A DNA stretch of 64,000 nucleotides from Lachnospira multipara ATCC 19207 (GCF_000424105.1 NZ_AUJG01000003.1:62001-126000), one strand, 5' to 3'; positions 15,668 to 25,581 are shown, counted from the first letter of the stretch. Made by a program: numbers and translations. Notes: generated from the letters alone by a model not told the origin.

Positions 15668-17608
15668 CTAGTCTACATTTTCAAGAATATCCTCAAACTC
15701 CTGAACTCTTTTCTTCCAACTGTGATTAGCCTTTACATTTTCATAGGCATTATTAGTTATCCTAATTCGCTCCTCTTTATTGCTTAGATAATATCTAATA
15801 GTCTCTGAGAGCTCCTCTAGCTTATCTAGCTCATAAACTATTAGCTCCTCCTTATCCTTAAAGTTCTCCTTTAAAGCTTTTGAACTATCCGTCACGCACA
15901 AGCTGTTATTAAACATAGCGTTAAAGATTCGCTCCGATAGGCCATCCTTGTGCCATGCGAAAATGTTAAGACTTATCTTAGATTTCGCATAGACCTCAAG
16001 GGCCTCGTTATAGTTTAGTTCCTCGTGAATAATGAGCTTCTTGTAGTCCTTTAAAACCGGAGATTTCCAGCTATTTCCAAAGACATGAATTGTAAGGCCA
16101 TCATCAAGGAGTTTTCTAATAACCTTCTCCCTATAATAAGCACTTACAAGCCTTGCCACCGGCCAGAGATGATGCATAGTTACTAGCCTTTGCTTTCTCT
16201 CATTATAGATTTCATGAGTATATTCATCCTCTCTAAAGAGCTCATCAATAGCCCTTTTATAGGCCTTGTCATAACTAAGAGAAGAGTCCTTTCTTAAGAT
16301 TCTAAGCATGACATTGGCAATAATTCGTTCTCCCTTTGGCAATTTGTAAAAAGAAGACATAAGACTTCTATAGTCTGTGAAACTGCCAAGAAAGCTTAGG
16401 TCGTATTCCCTATTTTCATCAATATCTATGTCCTTAGCCACTCCCGTTAGGCTCTTTGCCCTCTTGCCTCCGGGATACCAGATAAAGGAATCCTTAACAG
16501 AATTAAAGTTTGTCTTGGCAAATTTTGCATAGTCCCCATCGCAAGCTAAGCAGTAGAACCTATCCACCACAAACATTAGAAGATAACTTATATAAAGTGG
16601 ATGATCGAAAATGTTAATAAACTTCGGACAATCCAAACTATTAATATTTAACTTATTAGGATCTACATCAGAAAAGATGCCCGACTGAATGCCTAGCACC
16701 GCACTAATATGCATTTGCCTTGCCTTATATATAAGGTCTCTGTTGTGTCCATTAACCACAATAGCTGCCCTGCCACTAGCCTTGCAGGCCTCATAGAATT
16801 CCCTAGTGAAACTCTCTAGCACATCAATGCAGACATATTCATAGTCATTTACGATTAGAATTGGATCGTATTTTGACATTATCTTTTTAAAATATTTCTC
16901 ATCCCCTAAGATACCAAAGAGGATATTTTCAAACTCCTTTTCCTGTTCAAAGGTAATGGCCCAGTTAGCTTTACGAATCAAGGCCTGATTCCAGAGCTTA
17001 TGTTTTGTTAGATAGTCCTTAAATCTAATAAGGCAGTAAGCATAAGTCATAAAGTCCTCTTTAAAGATAGGCTTTGACTCGAAGTTTGAAAATTTAGCTA
17101 CAAAGGCATATTTTGAAAGAAAAGGTGCATATTCCTTAAGTCTAGTAAGTAACTCATACTCCTCTGCTGACTGTAGATATTCATTAAAGCCTCCTAAGGT
17201 CTTTATGCTTTCCACCTGCACCACAAGGCCTGATAGTCTTGAGGCCGTTAGCATAATTATCCTTTCAAAGCTGTAGTTTTCCACAGGGTTTGACTCAAAG
17301 TCCGACATTTTTTCACAACTAGATAGAAGTTTTAACCAATCCTTCTCATAGTAGTCCGCAACAAAATCACTATCCCTTACAAAGCTTACATATTCTGTAG
17401 AGACATATTTTAGGGCCTTATTCTTAGCCTTAGCGTAATTGTCAATTTCCTCATCATCCCATATGCCAATTAAGCTCAAGTTAAGTAAAGGCGCCTCGTT
17501 TATTAACTCATTCGCCTTTTTCTTTACATTTTCAAGATAATCATAATCATTGACAATAACTACCATTGTCACTAGTGCTTTTGACTTATTAAGCTCTATC
17601 CAGTTCAT
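15668..17608 (-). CDS. Two-domain glycosyltransferase: family-2-like plus CgeB-like
   Basis: A 646-residue fusion. Residues 1-200 look like a GT-A (family 2) domain: LVTMVVIVNDYDYLENV, a NKALKYVSTEYVSFVRDSD block in the place of the usual donor Asp pair, and GGFNEYLQSAEEYELLTRL. The C-terminal part, from about residue 330, is CgeB-like: FINIFDHPLYIS, YDLSFLGSFTDYRSLM, KISLNIFAWHKDGLSERIFN and NNSLCVTDSSKAL. Both halves seem intact, so one chain may add two sugars. It lies between neuA and the DUF4422 gene in the same unit. Confidence 0.7.
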   Translation of the reverse strand: MNWIELNKSKALVTMVVIVNDYDYLENVKKKANELINEAPLLNLSLIGIWDDEEIDNYAKAKNKALKYVSTEYVSFVRDSDFVADYYEKDWLKLLSSCEKMSDFESNPVENYSFERIIMLTASRLSGLVVQVESIKTLGGFNEYLQSAEEYELLTRLKEYAPFLSKYAFVAKFSNFESKPIFKEDFMTYAYCLIRFKDYLTKHKLWNQALIRKANWAITFEQEKEFENILFGILGDEKYFKKIMSKYDPILIVNDYEYVCIDVLESFTREFYEACKASGRAAIVVNGHNRDLIYKARQMHISAVLGIQSGIFSDVDPNKLNINSLDCPKFINIFDHPLYISYLLMFVVDRFYCLACDGDYAKFAKTNFNSVKDSFIWYPGGKRAKSLTGVAKDIDIDENREYDLSFLGSFTDYRSLMSSFYKLPKGERIIANVMLRILRKDSSLSYDKAYKRAIDELFREDEYTHEIYNERKQRLVTMHHLWPVARLVSAYYREKVIRKLLDDGLTIHVFGNSWKSPVLKDYKKLIIHEELNYNEALEVYAKSKISLNIFAWHKDGLSERIFNAMFNNSLCVTDSSKALKENFKDKEELIVYELDKLEELSETIRYYLSNKEERIRITNNAYENVKANHSWKKRVQEFEDILENVD

Positions 17609-17617
17609 TTAACTACC

Positions 17618-18319
17618 CTATTTCCTTCCTAGTGCGCCAAGATAATAATTAACAACTGCAATATCTTCATAATCATCCACATCTACCGAGTGGGTTCTAT
17701 CCATAATATAACCAACTTCATTGTCATTAAGACTTGTATCCTTTGTAAGCTCTTCAACTTTATTTATATAAATTGCACCATTTACCTTATAAAAGGTTGG
17801 CATATCCTGCCTTCTCATAGTACTTGAGCCCTCAATTAAATTTACTAGCTTTCCCTTCTCATCAAATTTTCTCATAAGAATTGGTGACTCTAATACCTCT
17901 GAAACAGAAGCTAATCCCTTCTCTTCATTTTTAACAAAGGTCTTTAAGGCTCCTGCAATATCTGAGGCATTACGAAGTGGGGAAGTTGCCTGAAGTAAAA
18001 CCACATAATCATATTCTCTCCCCATGTTTTTTAACATAGTAATCGCATGCAAGACAGAATCTATGGACTTTGCCTTATCTCCTGCTAACTCCTCTGGCCT
18101 CATAAAGGGAACTTCTGCTCCCGCCTTTGTGGCAACTTTTGCAATAGCCTCGCTATCTGTTGATACCACCACCGCATCAATATAATCACAGCTAAGCGCC
18201 TCGTGGATTGTGTAAGCAATCAAGGGCTTTCTGTTGATTTTTAAAATGTTTTTATTTGGAATTCCTTTACTTCCTCCCCTAGCTGGAATTAATGCCAAAA
18301 CTTTCTTACCATTAATCAT
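17618..18319 (-). CDS. neuA: CMP-nonulosonate cytidylyltransferase (NeuA-like)
   Basis: Activates a nonulosonic acid with CTP to the CMP-sugar, the donor used by Maf transferases. The 233-residue product has the nucleotide-binding start ALIPARGGSKGIPNKN (residues 9-24), then DAVVVSTDSEAIA, LLQATSPLRNASDI and the closing DVDDYEDIAVV. Length fits NeuA, PseF and LegF alike, so the exact sugar (neuraminic, legionaminic or another) cannot be told from this gene. It is 13 bp downstream of neuC. Confidence 0.85.
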   Translation of the reverse strand: MINGKKVLALIPARGGSKGIPNKNILKINRKPLIAYTIHEALSCDYIDAVVVSTDSEAIAKVATKAGAEVPFMRPEELAGDKAKSIDSVLHAITMLKNMGREYDYVVLLQATSPLRNASDIAGALKTFVKNEEKGLASVSEVLESPILMRKFDEKGKLVNLIEGSSTMRRQDMPTFYKVNGAIYINKVEELTKDTSLNDNEVGYIMDRTHSVDVDDYEDIAVVNYYLGALGRK

Positions 18320-18332
18320 AGCTACACCTACC

Positions 18333-19484
18333 TTAGTAAATATTCCTATCTACAAAATGTTTCTGAATATCAAAATTCCATATTTCATCACGCCTTAGAA
18401 TCTCCATAAATTTCCCCCTAGAGTCTCCAAGACCAAAATCATTCCTTGTGATCTTATAATTCCCGACGTTTTTTATCGCCTCTAAAATCTCTCCCTTATC
18501 TTCATTACAATGCTGCACATTAGAGTCTTTCAAACTATATCTATTAGTTTGTCTGCTGCCAAGATCAATTGCTGGAACCCCATAAACACTTGTTTCCCTA
18601 ACTCCTGCAGAAGAATTCCCAATCATAAATTCTGCATTTTTTAAAAGGGTTAAAAAGTATTCAAATCTAATGGATGGGTATATTTTAAAATGTCCATTTT
18701 TTTCAAGTCTTCTATATTCATTAAGAATAAGTTCTGAACCAAAATCATTATTAGGATAAATAACTACGTAGTTTTTCTCTGACTCAATTAAAGCATCCAC
18801 TAAATTTTTTATCTTCCAATGTAAATTGTCATAATCAGTAGTTACCGGGTGATACATGCAAATTCCATAATTTTCAAAAGGAATGTCATATCTTATTTTT
18901 ACAAGATTAAGACTTGGCAAATCCTTTGATAACATAACATCAATATCAGGAGATCCCATAATAAAGATTCTCTCTTCTGACTCCCCTAATTGAAGCAATC
19001 TCTTTTTTGCACCCTCATTTGAAACCAGGTGTATATGAGCAAATTTTGAGATGGCATGTCTTATAGATTCATCAATTGTTCCTGAAAGCTCGCCTCCTTC
19101 AATATGAGCCACTCTAATATTTTTTAGAGCTCCAACAATAGCCCCAGCCAAGGCATCGTTTCTATCTCCATGGACCACAATTAAATCTGGGTTCACATGG
19201 CTTACATAATTGGTAAAATTACATATTACACTGCCTAGGTCATAGCTCATATCTCCAGTATTTCTTTGAGAAAAATCTACATAGACATTACTATATCCAT
19301 CCTTTAAAACCTCTCTATAAGTAGATCCAAGATTCTTAATTAAATGCATACCTGATACATACACATAGGCTACAAAAGATGAAGATTTTTCCACTTCTGA
19401 AATCAATGCTTTAATTTTTCCATAATCCGCTCTTGTCCCCGTTACAAAAACGATTTTCTTTTGACATTTTTCCATTTGCTCCAC
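18333..19484 (-). CDS. neuC: UDP-N-acetylglucosamine 2-epimerase, hydrolysing (NeuC-like)
   Basis: Converts UDP-GlcNAc to ManNAc and UDP in sialic acid synthesis, or handles the bacillosamine analogue in legionaminic acid synthesis (LegG). The 383-residue GT-B-fold product shows FVTGTRADYGKIKALISEVE, VVHGDRNDALAGAI, RVAHIEGGELSGTIDES, and FMIGNSSAGVRETSVYGVP. All epimerase landmarks are present. No LegB, LegC or LegH homologue is in the window, which favours a simple Neu-type route unless those genes lie elsewhere. Confidence 0.87.
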   Translation of the reverse strand: MEQMEKCQKKIVFVTGTRADYGKIKALISEVEKSSSFVAYVYVSGMHLIKNLGSTYREVLKDGYSNVYVDFSQRNTGDMSYDLGSVICNFTNYVSHVNPDLIVVHGDRNDALAGAIVGALKNIRVAHIEGGELSGTIDESIRHAISKFAHIHLVSNEGAKKRLLQLGESEERIFIMGSPDIDVMLSKDLPSLNLVKIRYDIPFENYGICMYHPVTTDYDNLHWKIKNLVDALIESEKNYVVIYPNNDFGSELILNEYRRLEKNGHFKIYPSIRFEYFLTLLKNAEFMIGNSSAGVRETSVYGVPAIDLGSRQTNRYSLKDSNVQHCNEDKGEILEAIKNVGNYKITRNDFGLGDSRGKFMEILRRDEIWNFDIQKHFVDRNIY

Positions 19485-19538
19485 CCATTTTAGTCTTTCC
19501 TACTAGTTTCTTTAAAACCTAGCCATAAGCTAGAAACT

Positions 19539-20597
19539 CTAGTCTTCCTCGATCATGTCCCAAGTTAGCTGACAGTCATTTTCAATATCCATCATCGCCT
19601 TTTTCCCAAGAATCCCTTCATAATCCTTAGCTTTGATTTCCCCGGTTCCTGGCCTTTTCACCCAAAGATTTTCCTTAGTTAATATCTCTCCTTTTTTAAT
19701 CGGCTTAATAGTTACAACTGTTGCAAAGGCAAAATCAATAGTTACCTGTTCTTCATTTGCAGCCTCCTTTTTTCCACCTAACATTAAAGGAATAGTATTT
19801 GCAGCCTCTATTAAATCTTTTAACTCTCCTTCATCCATGGAGCATACAATATCCGGCCCAGTTCTATCCCTTCTATCTGTGTAGTGTCTTTCTACTAAAT
19901 TTGCCCCAAGCGCCATAGCAGCTATGCAAGCATTGTTATTTAATGTATGATCTGATAGTCCAATAGGAATATTAGGAAAATGTTCCATCATCTCTTCCAT
20001 TGCTCCAAGCCTTACAAGTTTTGGATCAGTTGGATATATATTTGTTGTATGCATTAACGCATAATCAACCCCATACTTTTCAAGTATATTAACAGCTCTA
20101 TCCACAGAATCCATGCTATTCATACCAGTTGAGACAATCATTGGTTTCCCATATTCTGCTATTTCTTCAATTAAGGGATAGTTATTTAATTCTCCCGACC
20201 CAATCTTAAAGGCACTAACTCCAAACTTCTTTAATCTCCTAGCTGCTGCCCTTGAAAATGGAGTCGATAAGAAAACCATTCCTAACTCCTCTGTATATCT
20301 TTTTAATTCAAGTTCCTCTTCTTCGTTTAAAGCACATCTTTTCATAATCTCATAAATTGAGACATTAGCATTACCAGGAATAACTTCCTTTGCCATATGA
20401 CTCATTTCATCATCCACAATATGAGTTTGATGCTTTATAAGTCTAGCTCCTGCTCTTTTAGCAGAAAGCACCATTTCTTTAGCTGTCTCTAAACTGCCCT
20501 CATGATTAATTCCTATTTCAGGGATAACTAAAACCTTATCTTTACCATCCCCTCCAATAGTAATATCTCCAATATTAAACTTTTTTGTAGACCTCAC
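19539..20597 (-). CDS. neuB: N-acetylneuraminate (nonulosonate) synthase
   Basis: Condenses an N-acylated hexosamine with phosphoenolpyruvate. The product has the TIM-barrel domain ([69 protein letters not shown]). A C-terminal SAF antifreeze-like domain follows ([20 protein letters not shown]). The start is uncertain. I take the GTG at 20595-20597, 9 nt after GTGGGGG, giving 352 residues; a TTG at 20630 would add 11 residues but has no site. Either way the start overlaps the 3' end of the Maf gene, which suggests translational coupling. Confidence 0.87.
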   Translation of the reverse strand: MRSTKKFNIGDITIGGDGKDKVLVIPEIGINHEGSLETAKEMVLSAKRAGARLIKHQTHIVDDEMSHMAKEVIPGNANVSIYEIMKRCALNEEEELELKRYTEELGMVFLSTPFSRAAARRLKKFGVSAFKIGSGELNNYPLIEEIAEYGKPMIVSTGMNSMDSVDRAVNILEKYGVDYALMHTTNIYPTDPKLVRLGAMEEMMEHFPNIPIGLSDHTLNNNACIAAMALGANLVERHYTDRRDRTGPDIVCSMDEGELKDLIEAANTIPLMLGGKKEAANEEQVTIDFAFATVVTIKPIKKGEILTKENLWVKRPGTGEIKAKDYEGILGKKAMMDIENDCQLTWDMIEED

Positions 20598-22872
20598 TAA
20601 ACTTTTCCCCCACTTCCTTGTTTGCTTCAAGTGTTGCCTTTAACATATTTATTACTGCTTCTAATAATTCCTCCGTACTATCATCAGCAGCTTTTTTATT
20701 AAAATTAATAACTCCGTCTGCTATTTCCTTTTCCTTCTGCTTTGCCTTAATAGAAACCAAATCCTGAAAAGCATCATTTCTCCTACTATCATCAAATTCA
20801 TGAATTCTATCAAATAGCGGTGTAAAATCCACTTTTTTCCCCATTTCGAACTCATTTTTAGCATGCTCTAAATCGGATATTAATAATTTCAATTTTCTAT
20901 CCTGTGCTTTGGCAAATTCAACATAAGATGCATTTATTTCTAAAATTTCCTGTATTTCCTTGCTTGTAAAGGTTATAGGAACTTCAGCTAACGCTTTAGA
21001 AAAATCCACTTCTAACTCCTTTTCAACCAAAGAAGCAGCATAGTCTAGGGTAACATTTTCAACTCCTTTAATTTTTAATCCGCCCTCTGTTGCATTAATT
21101 ACTTCGCTATCTCTAAACTTACTCAAGCTCTCTTCAATCCATTCTGCATAAGCAACTAAATCTAAAGTTGAATATACTTTAGCTCCATCATAAGACTCGC
21201 ATTCAACTATATTAGGATCATTTAAGTCAAATGTTCCCTCATTATAAATATCACTAGCGTGGTATTTCATTTTTGTCATAGCCAAATCCATGCCTACCAT
21301 TACTATTCTTTTAAAGCCCACAAGGTATGAAAAAAACATTGCAGAAGTCGCAACTGAACCTCCAGTGCTAAAAAATATATCTGGCTTATCATATTTCAAA
21401 ATAAAATATCTAACATATTCTAAATCTGTTAGAAAAAAGAGTTTTGATCTGTGATTCTTTATTGCGATATTTAAGGCTTCTCCACCTGTCAAAATAGGAA
21501 TATCATTCATTCTATCATCATCAAATGTTTCCTTCTTTTTTATCGCATCAATAGTAACCATCATATCTGGAACTATTCCATGATTTAATAATATTTTTAC
21601 AGCAGTATCAGCTGCTATAATAATACCTTTATTTTTCACTCTTTTTAGCTCATCGATATTTTTATCTAGAGATGGTCCAGCACCAACTATAAAAGCTGTT
21701 CTATCTTTGTAACTTTTCATACTTGTTACACAGTCATAGATGCTACTATTTTTAATTAATATTGGAAGGTTTTCGATAATATTTTCAACAGCATTAGCCC
21801 CTCTAAAAACCTTAGTATTAAGGTTCATTGTGTTCCACTTTGCTGCTTTTTGAAACCTTTCATTAAATTTTTGAACTTCATCATAATAACTAGAGTAATA
21901 ACTAGAAATTGTAACTATAGTTGTAACAGGAATTCTTTGTGGTGTAACAATCGATTGAAATACACCTTCCAAATTACGATCATTAATTCCATTAACAAAA
22001 ATGTAAAATCTTAATCTTTCTTTTTGACTTGGAAACTTATAAAAATGCATCGTTTTAATAAAGACTTCAATATCAGGTTCCACGCATATAATTTCATTAT
22101 CTATATTAGTATGCTTTAGAAAATAATCTAAAATACTGCCATTTCCCAACCCTACTAAAACATATGCTGTATCAACCTGGTAATTAGAGTCATTAAATAA
22201 AATTTTTGCTTCTAAATTGCTATCATATCCACTAGGAAGGAAAAAAATCTTATCTTTTTCCACAATCTTTATAGACTTATTCCCACAATAATCCAAATCA
22301 AAATCATATTGTCTTTCTGGATTCATATAAAGATTATTTCTATTTATCTCATCCATTTTGTCTAAATCCACACGATCAACAAATTTGCCATCTATAAATT
22401 CTCCATTATATTTATCTATATATTTACTAAATTCATTTATAACATGTTCAACATCTGACTCACTAATTTTTCCTTCTATAAGACAATCTTCGGGATATAA
22501 TTCATTCATTAATCCAATGAACAATGAATGATTATATTTACTTAACACCTTTAAATTCTCTTTAAATGTATCAATCAGAGTTTTCCTGTTAAACTCTTTA
22601 TCAATATCTTTTTCTATTCTTTTCTCTCCCTCAATTGTAGCTAAGAATTCAAAAATTATATCCGCACTTCTAGACCTAAAACCGCTTTCAAGATTATCTT
22701 TTAAATCCATAATCATTTGCAACAAAACATTTCTTTTTATAGAATCTGTTGTAACATTGGCTATTTCTAACAACTCATTAAAAACCATATTTAGTTTATT
22801 TATATAGTCATTATCTATATTTGCATTAGTATACAGTCCTTTAGCTACAGATATAATTTCACTAGTTGTCAT
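20575..22872 (-). CDS. Maf-type flagellin nonulosonate transferase (DUF115/MptE-like)
   Basis: Motility accessory factor family, which transfers CMP-activated pseudaminic or legionaminic-type acids to flagellin Ser/Thr. The 765-residue product has a helical N-terminal region, then [11 protein letters not shown] (residues 238-248). The central DUF115 domain follows with [12 protein letters not shown] (394-405), [20 protein letters not shown], the [10 protein letters not shown] block (502-511) and VMVGMDLA (524-531). A helical C-terminal region may bind flagellin. It heads the unit that contains neuB, neuC and neuA and sits directly next to four flagellin genes, strong context for flagellin glycosylation. 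Confidence 0.88.
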   Translation of the reverse strand: MTTSEIISVAKGLYTNANIDNDYINKLNMVFNELLEIANVTTDSIKRNVLLQMIMDLKDNLESGFRSRSADIIFEFLATIEGEKRIEKDIDKEFNRKTLIDTFKENLKVLSKYNHSLFIGLMNELYPEDCLIEGKISESDVEHVINEFSKYIDKYNGEFIDGKFVDRVDLDKMDEINRNNLYMNPERQYDFDLDYCGNKSIKIVEKDKIFFLPSGYDSNLEAKILFNDSNYQVDTAYVLVGLGNGSILDYFLKHTNIDNEIICVEPDIEVFIKTMHFYKFPSQKERLRFYIFVNGINDRNLEGVFQSIVTPQRIPVTTIVTISSYYSSYYDEVQKFNERFQKAAKWNTMNLNTKVFRGANAVENIIENLPILIKNSSIYDCVTSMKSYKDRTAFIVGAGPSLDKNIDELKRVKNKGIIIAADTAVKILLNHGIVPDMMVTIDAIKKKETFDDDRMNDIPILTGGEALNIAIKNHRSKLFFLTDLEYVRYFILKYDKPDIFFSTGGSVATSAMFFSYLVGFKRIVMVGMDLAMTKMKYHASDIYNEGTFDLNDPNIVECESYDGAKVYSTLDLVAYAEWIEESLSKFRDSEVINATEGGLKIKGVENVTLDYAASLVEKELEVDFSKALAEVPITFTSKEIQEILEINASYVEFAKAQDRKLKLLISDLEHAKNEFEMGKKVDFTPLFDRIHEFDDSRRNDAFQDLVSIKAKQKEKEIADGVINFNKKAADDSTEELLEAVINMLKATLEANKEVGEKFSEVYKKV

Positions 22873-22957
22873 ATTTCCTCCATTCTAGCTTTTAAAAGAT
22901 ATTCATCTTAAAAATATTTGTATTTTATTAAATTTTTAACACGTTTAAACTAACTTT

Positions 22958-22986
22958 ATAATACCATATAAATAGTTTCTTTTCAA
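22958..22986 (-). promoter_or_regulatory. Sigma-A promoter of the Maf-neuBCA unit
   Basis: Bottom strand: TTGAAA at 22981-22986, 17-bp spacer, TATTAT at 22958-22963. It lies right after the flagellin-1 terminator and drives an apparent seven-gene unit down to 13362. Confidence 0.75.
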
Positions 22987-22996
22987 TTACTGAAAA

Positions 22997-23020
22997 GGAG
23001 CCAGTCAAAAGACTGGCTCC
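22997..23020 (-). terminator. Terminator of flagellin gene 1
   Basis: GGAGCCAGTC and GACTGGCTCC form a perfect 10-bp stem with a 4-nt loop, followed on the bottom strand by TTTTC. Confidence 0.85.
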
Positions 23021-23097
23021 CCTTCTGAAGGATTTGAAATTTATAAAGAGATTTATGATACTGTCTATTTTTATCAAAAATCGTAATTGTCTTTTTA

Positions 23098-23919
23098 TTA
23101 ACCCTGTAAGAGTGATAATACTCCCTGTGTCTGAGAGTTAGCCTGTGTAAGCATTGACTGACCAGCCTGAGCTAAGATGTTATTCTTAGAGTACTCAACC
23201 ATCATCTCTGCCATATCTGTATCACGGATTCGTGATTCAGCAGCCTGTGTATTCTCAGTTGTTGTATCAAGGTTGTTAATTGTATGTTCAAGTCTGTTCT
23301 GAACAGCACCAAGTGTAGATCTTTGTGTTGATACCTTATCAATTGCTAACTGAATTGCTGCCATTGCGCAACCAGCTGCTGTAAAACTAGATAATTTTAC
23401 CTGATCTACTGCAAGGCCATTTGTACCTGCACTAAATGTTGTAATATTAAGTGTAATTGCCTGTCCACAAATAGAACCAACCTGAAGATTCTTTCCTGTA
23501 AATGTACCATCTAAGAGGTTCTGTGTATTAAACTGTGTAGTACTCTTAATTCTATTAATCTCACATACAAGCTGATCTACTTCTGACTGAAGAGCTGTTC
23601 TATCTGTTAGTGTATTAGTATCATTTGCTGCCTGTGTTGCTAATTCATTCATTCTTTGTAAGATTGAATGAGCTTCATTTAAAGCACCTTCAGCAACCTG
23701 GATAAGTGAAATACCATCCTGTGCATTATCTGATGCTCTTGTAAGACCTCTAATCTGTGATCTCATCTTTTCTGAAATTGAAAGACCTGCTGCATCATCA
23801 GCTGCTCTATTAATTTTATAACCAGAAGACAACTTCTCTGTTGCCTTTGATAATGCTCCTGAAACTCCGCCTAACTGTCTGTTAGTGTTCATTGATGAAA
23901 GATTGTGCTGTACTACCAT
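23098..23919 (-). CDS. fliC: Flagellin 1 (divergent, cysteine-containing)
   Basis: A 273-residue flagellin reduced to the D0/D1 core, with no hypervariable D2/D3. It has MVVQHNLSSMNTNRQL at the N-terminus and [20 protein letters not shown] near the C-terminus. It differs from the other three copies in the 150-185 region and carries three cysteines (Cys119, Cys151, Cys184), which are absent from the others and rare in flagellins. R89, L93 and E113 match the residue pattern known for TLR5-active flagellins. AGGAGG precedes the ATG. A sigma-28 promoter lies at 24147-24180, giving a leader of about 220 nt. Confidence 0.95.
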   Translation of the reverse strand: MVVQHNLSSMNTNRQLGGVSGALSKATEKLSSGYKINRAADDAAGLSISEKMRSQIRGLTRASDNAQDGISLIQVAEGALNEAHSILQRMNELATQAANDTNTLTDRTALQSEVDQLVCEINRIKSTTQFNTQNLLDGTFTGKNLQVGSICGQAITLNITTFSAGTNGLAVDQVKLSSFTAAGCAMAAIQLAIDKVSTQRSTLGAVQNRLEHTINNLDTTTENTQAAESRIRDTDMAEMMVEYSKNNILAQAGQSMLTQANSQTQGVLSLLQG

Positions 23920-24103
23920 AATCGTTTCCTCCTTGATTTAGAAAATCTCCATAATTAATTTACTTTTGATATGCTTTTTACTTTCTTTCTTTTTAACTGT
24001 TTTTCTTTTAATTTGCTTTTTAAAAATTTGCTATTTGCTATACCTTTTACTTAATTGGGTTCATTAAGTATTTTTTATTCTTAGTCTGGGTAGGACTAGA
24101 ATC

Positions 24104-24139
24104 AAGTGAATTTCTTTTTGGGTACCTTGTTTATCACTT
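24104..24139 (-). promoter_or_regulatory. 5'-end hairpin of flagellin 1 mRNA with GGTACC element
   Basis: AAGTGA and TCACTT pair at the very start of the transcript, enclosing GGTACC (24121-24126). Flagellins 2 and 3 have the same layout. The rest of the leader (23920-24103) is T-rich on the top strand and holds no gene. Confidence 0.5.
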
Positions 24140-24146
24140 ACAGTAT

Positions 24147-24180
24147 ATTTATCGGAGTAAATAAAAAAAACTTAACCCTT
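24147..24180 (-). promoter_or_regulatory. Sigma-28 promoter of flagellin 1
   Basis: Bottom strand AAGGGTTAAGTTTT and, after the spacer, TCCGATAAATA. It matches the window's extended sigma-28 pattern. Confidence 0.88.
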
Positions 24181-24215
24181 CTTGTAGAAAAATTTTAATT
24201 TTTACAAAATATATT

Positions 24216-24483
24216 GCAGAGCAAGTTGTGACAGTAGGGGAACCATCTCGCATTAGAATCGACTTCGTCGATCTGCTCGTGGCTACATCGTAACTTGCAG
24301 AGCAAGTTACGACAGTAGGGGAACCATCTCGCATTAGAATCGACTTCGTCGATCTGCTCGTGGCTACATCGCAACTTGCAGAGCAAGTTACGACAGTAGG
24401 GGAAGAGTCCGCCCATGAAAGCAGCTTTCAGCTGATGGGCGGCTCCTACATCGTAACTTGCTTTGCAAGTTACGACAGTAAAA
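24216..24483. repeat. Tandem array of nested palindromic repeat units, 81-bp period
   Basis: GCAGAGCAAGTT starts at 24216, 24297 and 24378, exactly 81 bp apart. Each unit contains a hairpin of AACTTGC/GCAAGTT and a second hairpin around CGACTTCGTCG, framed by CTCGCATTAGAAT and CTGCTCGTGGCTACAT. The third unit is a variant with CCGCCCAT...AAAGCAGCTTTCAGCTG. Related copies are at 25582, 27906, 32845, 34523 and 60661. The array lies between the flagellin 1 promoter and the flagellin 2 terminator. Confidence 0.85.
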
Positions 24484-24518
24484 AAAAGGGAGCCGATATG
24501 CATCGACCCCCTTCTTCT
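24484..24518 (-). terminator. Probable terminator of flagellin gene 2
   Basis: A GGG...CCC stem with inner CGAT/ATCG pairs (around 24487-24512) is followed on the bottom strand by a run of seven T. It abuts the repeat array. Confidence 0.6.
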
Positions 24519-24532
24519 ATAGTAGTATTCTT

Positions 24533-25345
24533 TTAACCGAGAATTGAAAGTACACCCTGGTTAGCCTGATTAGCCTGTGAAAGCATTGATAAGCCTGCCT
24601 GTGATAGAATATTGTTCTTTGAGTATTCTACCATCTCAGAAGCCATATCTGTATCACGAATACGTGATTCAGCTGCCTGTGTATTTTCTTTAGTAGTATC
24701 CAAGTTGTTAATTGTGTGCTCTAATCTGTTCTGTAAAGCACCAAGTGTAGATCTCTGAGTTGATACCTTATCAATAGCTGCCTGCACCTTTGTAATAGCC
24801 TGACCTGCTGAAGAATAATTTGCAAGTGATAATCCACCAACTGATAATGATGCTGAATCCATATTTCCAATACTAATCTGAATCTTCTGGCCTGCAAGAG
24901 AACCTACCTGTAAGTTCTTTCCTGTAAATGTACCGTCTAAGAGGTTCATTGTATTGAACTGTGTTGTACTACGGATTCTATCAATTTCAGATACTAACTG
25001 ATTTACTTCAGCCTGAAGAGCTGTTCTATCTGTAGATGTATTAGTATCATTAGCTGCCTGTGTTGAAAGCTCATTCATTCTTTGTAAGATTGAATGTGTT
25101 TCATTTAATGCACCTTCAGCAACTTGGATAAGTGAAATACCATCCTGTGCATTTGCAGATGCCTTATTAAGACCTCTAATCTGTGCACGCATCTTTTCTG
25201 AAATTGAAAGACCTGCAGCATCATCGCCGGCTCTGTTAATCTTGTAACCTGATGATAACTTCTCAGTTGACTTAGACAATGCACTCTGAATTGAAGACAT
25301 TTGTCTGTTTGTGTTCATTGCTGTTACGTTATGCTGTACTACCAT
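24533..25345 (-). CDS. fliC: Flagellin 2
   Basis: A 270-residue short flagellin ([16 protein letters not shown] to [12 protein letters not shown]) with only the D0/D1 core. It is nearly identical to flagellin 4, including the central [13 protein letters not shown] stretch and the shared ending, so these two look like a recent duplication. It has no Cys. TTTTTTCCTCCTT on the top strand marks a strong AAGGAGG site. A classic TAAA-N15-GCCGATAT promoter lies at 25517-25546. Confidence 0.95.
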   Translation of the reverse strand: MVVQHNVTAMNTNRQMSSIQSALSKSTEKLSSGYKINRAGDDAAGLSISEKMRAQIRGLNKASANAQDGISLIQVAEGALNETHSILQRMNELSTQAANDTNTSTDRTALQAEVNQLVSEIDRIRSTTQFNTMNLLDGTFTGKNLQVGSLAGQKIQISIGNMDSASLSVGGLSLANYSSAGQAITKVQAAIDKVSTQRSTLGALQNRLEHTINNLDTTKENTQAAESRIRDTDMASEMVEYSKNNILSQAGLSMLSQANQANQGVLSILG

Positions 25346-25459
25346 ATTTTTTTCCTCCTTGAAAATAAAAAATGTTTACATCATCCATGATGCAATTATT
25401 TAGTTAATAATAGGATCTTGACCAAATCTTATGCCTAAGGCTGTTGGTATATCCTATTT

Positions 25460-25511
25460 AGCAAATACCTTGGTACTTTTAAATTATTTATGTACCATAT
25501 ATTTATTTGCT
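25460..25511 (-). promoter_or_regulatory. 5'-end hairpin of flagellin 2 mRNA with paired TGGTAC element
   Basis: AGCAAATA/TATTTGCT (25460-25467 and 25504-25511) enclose TGGTAC/GTACCA (25471-25476 and 25492-25497). The hairpin begins right at the expected start point. Confidence 0.55.
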
Positions 25512-25516
25512 ACTAG

Positions 25517-25546
25517 ATATATCGGCACACTTTTTTATTAGTTTAG
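25517..25546 (-). promoter_or_regulatory. Sigma-28 promoter of flagellin 2
   Basis: Bottom strand TAAA, 15 nt, GCCGATAT. This is the textbook SigD form, slightly different from the GGGTTAAG form of the other promoters. TGAAAATGTA lies 20 bp upstream, at 25566-25575. Confidence 0.87.
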
Positions 25547-25581
25547 GGGGATTTTAAAATTTTTTTGAAAATGTAAAAAAA

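Noticed and set aside
24216-24483. CRISPR array
   Set aside because: Only three units, no unique spacers, long palindromic units, and no cas genes nearby.
24149-24503. Small reading frames across the 24216 array with repeated NARWFPYCRNLL-type segments
   Set aside because: They arise because the 81-bp repeat is a multiple of three. There is no ribosome site, and the sequence is better explained by hairpin selection.
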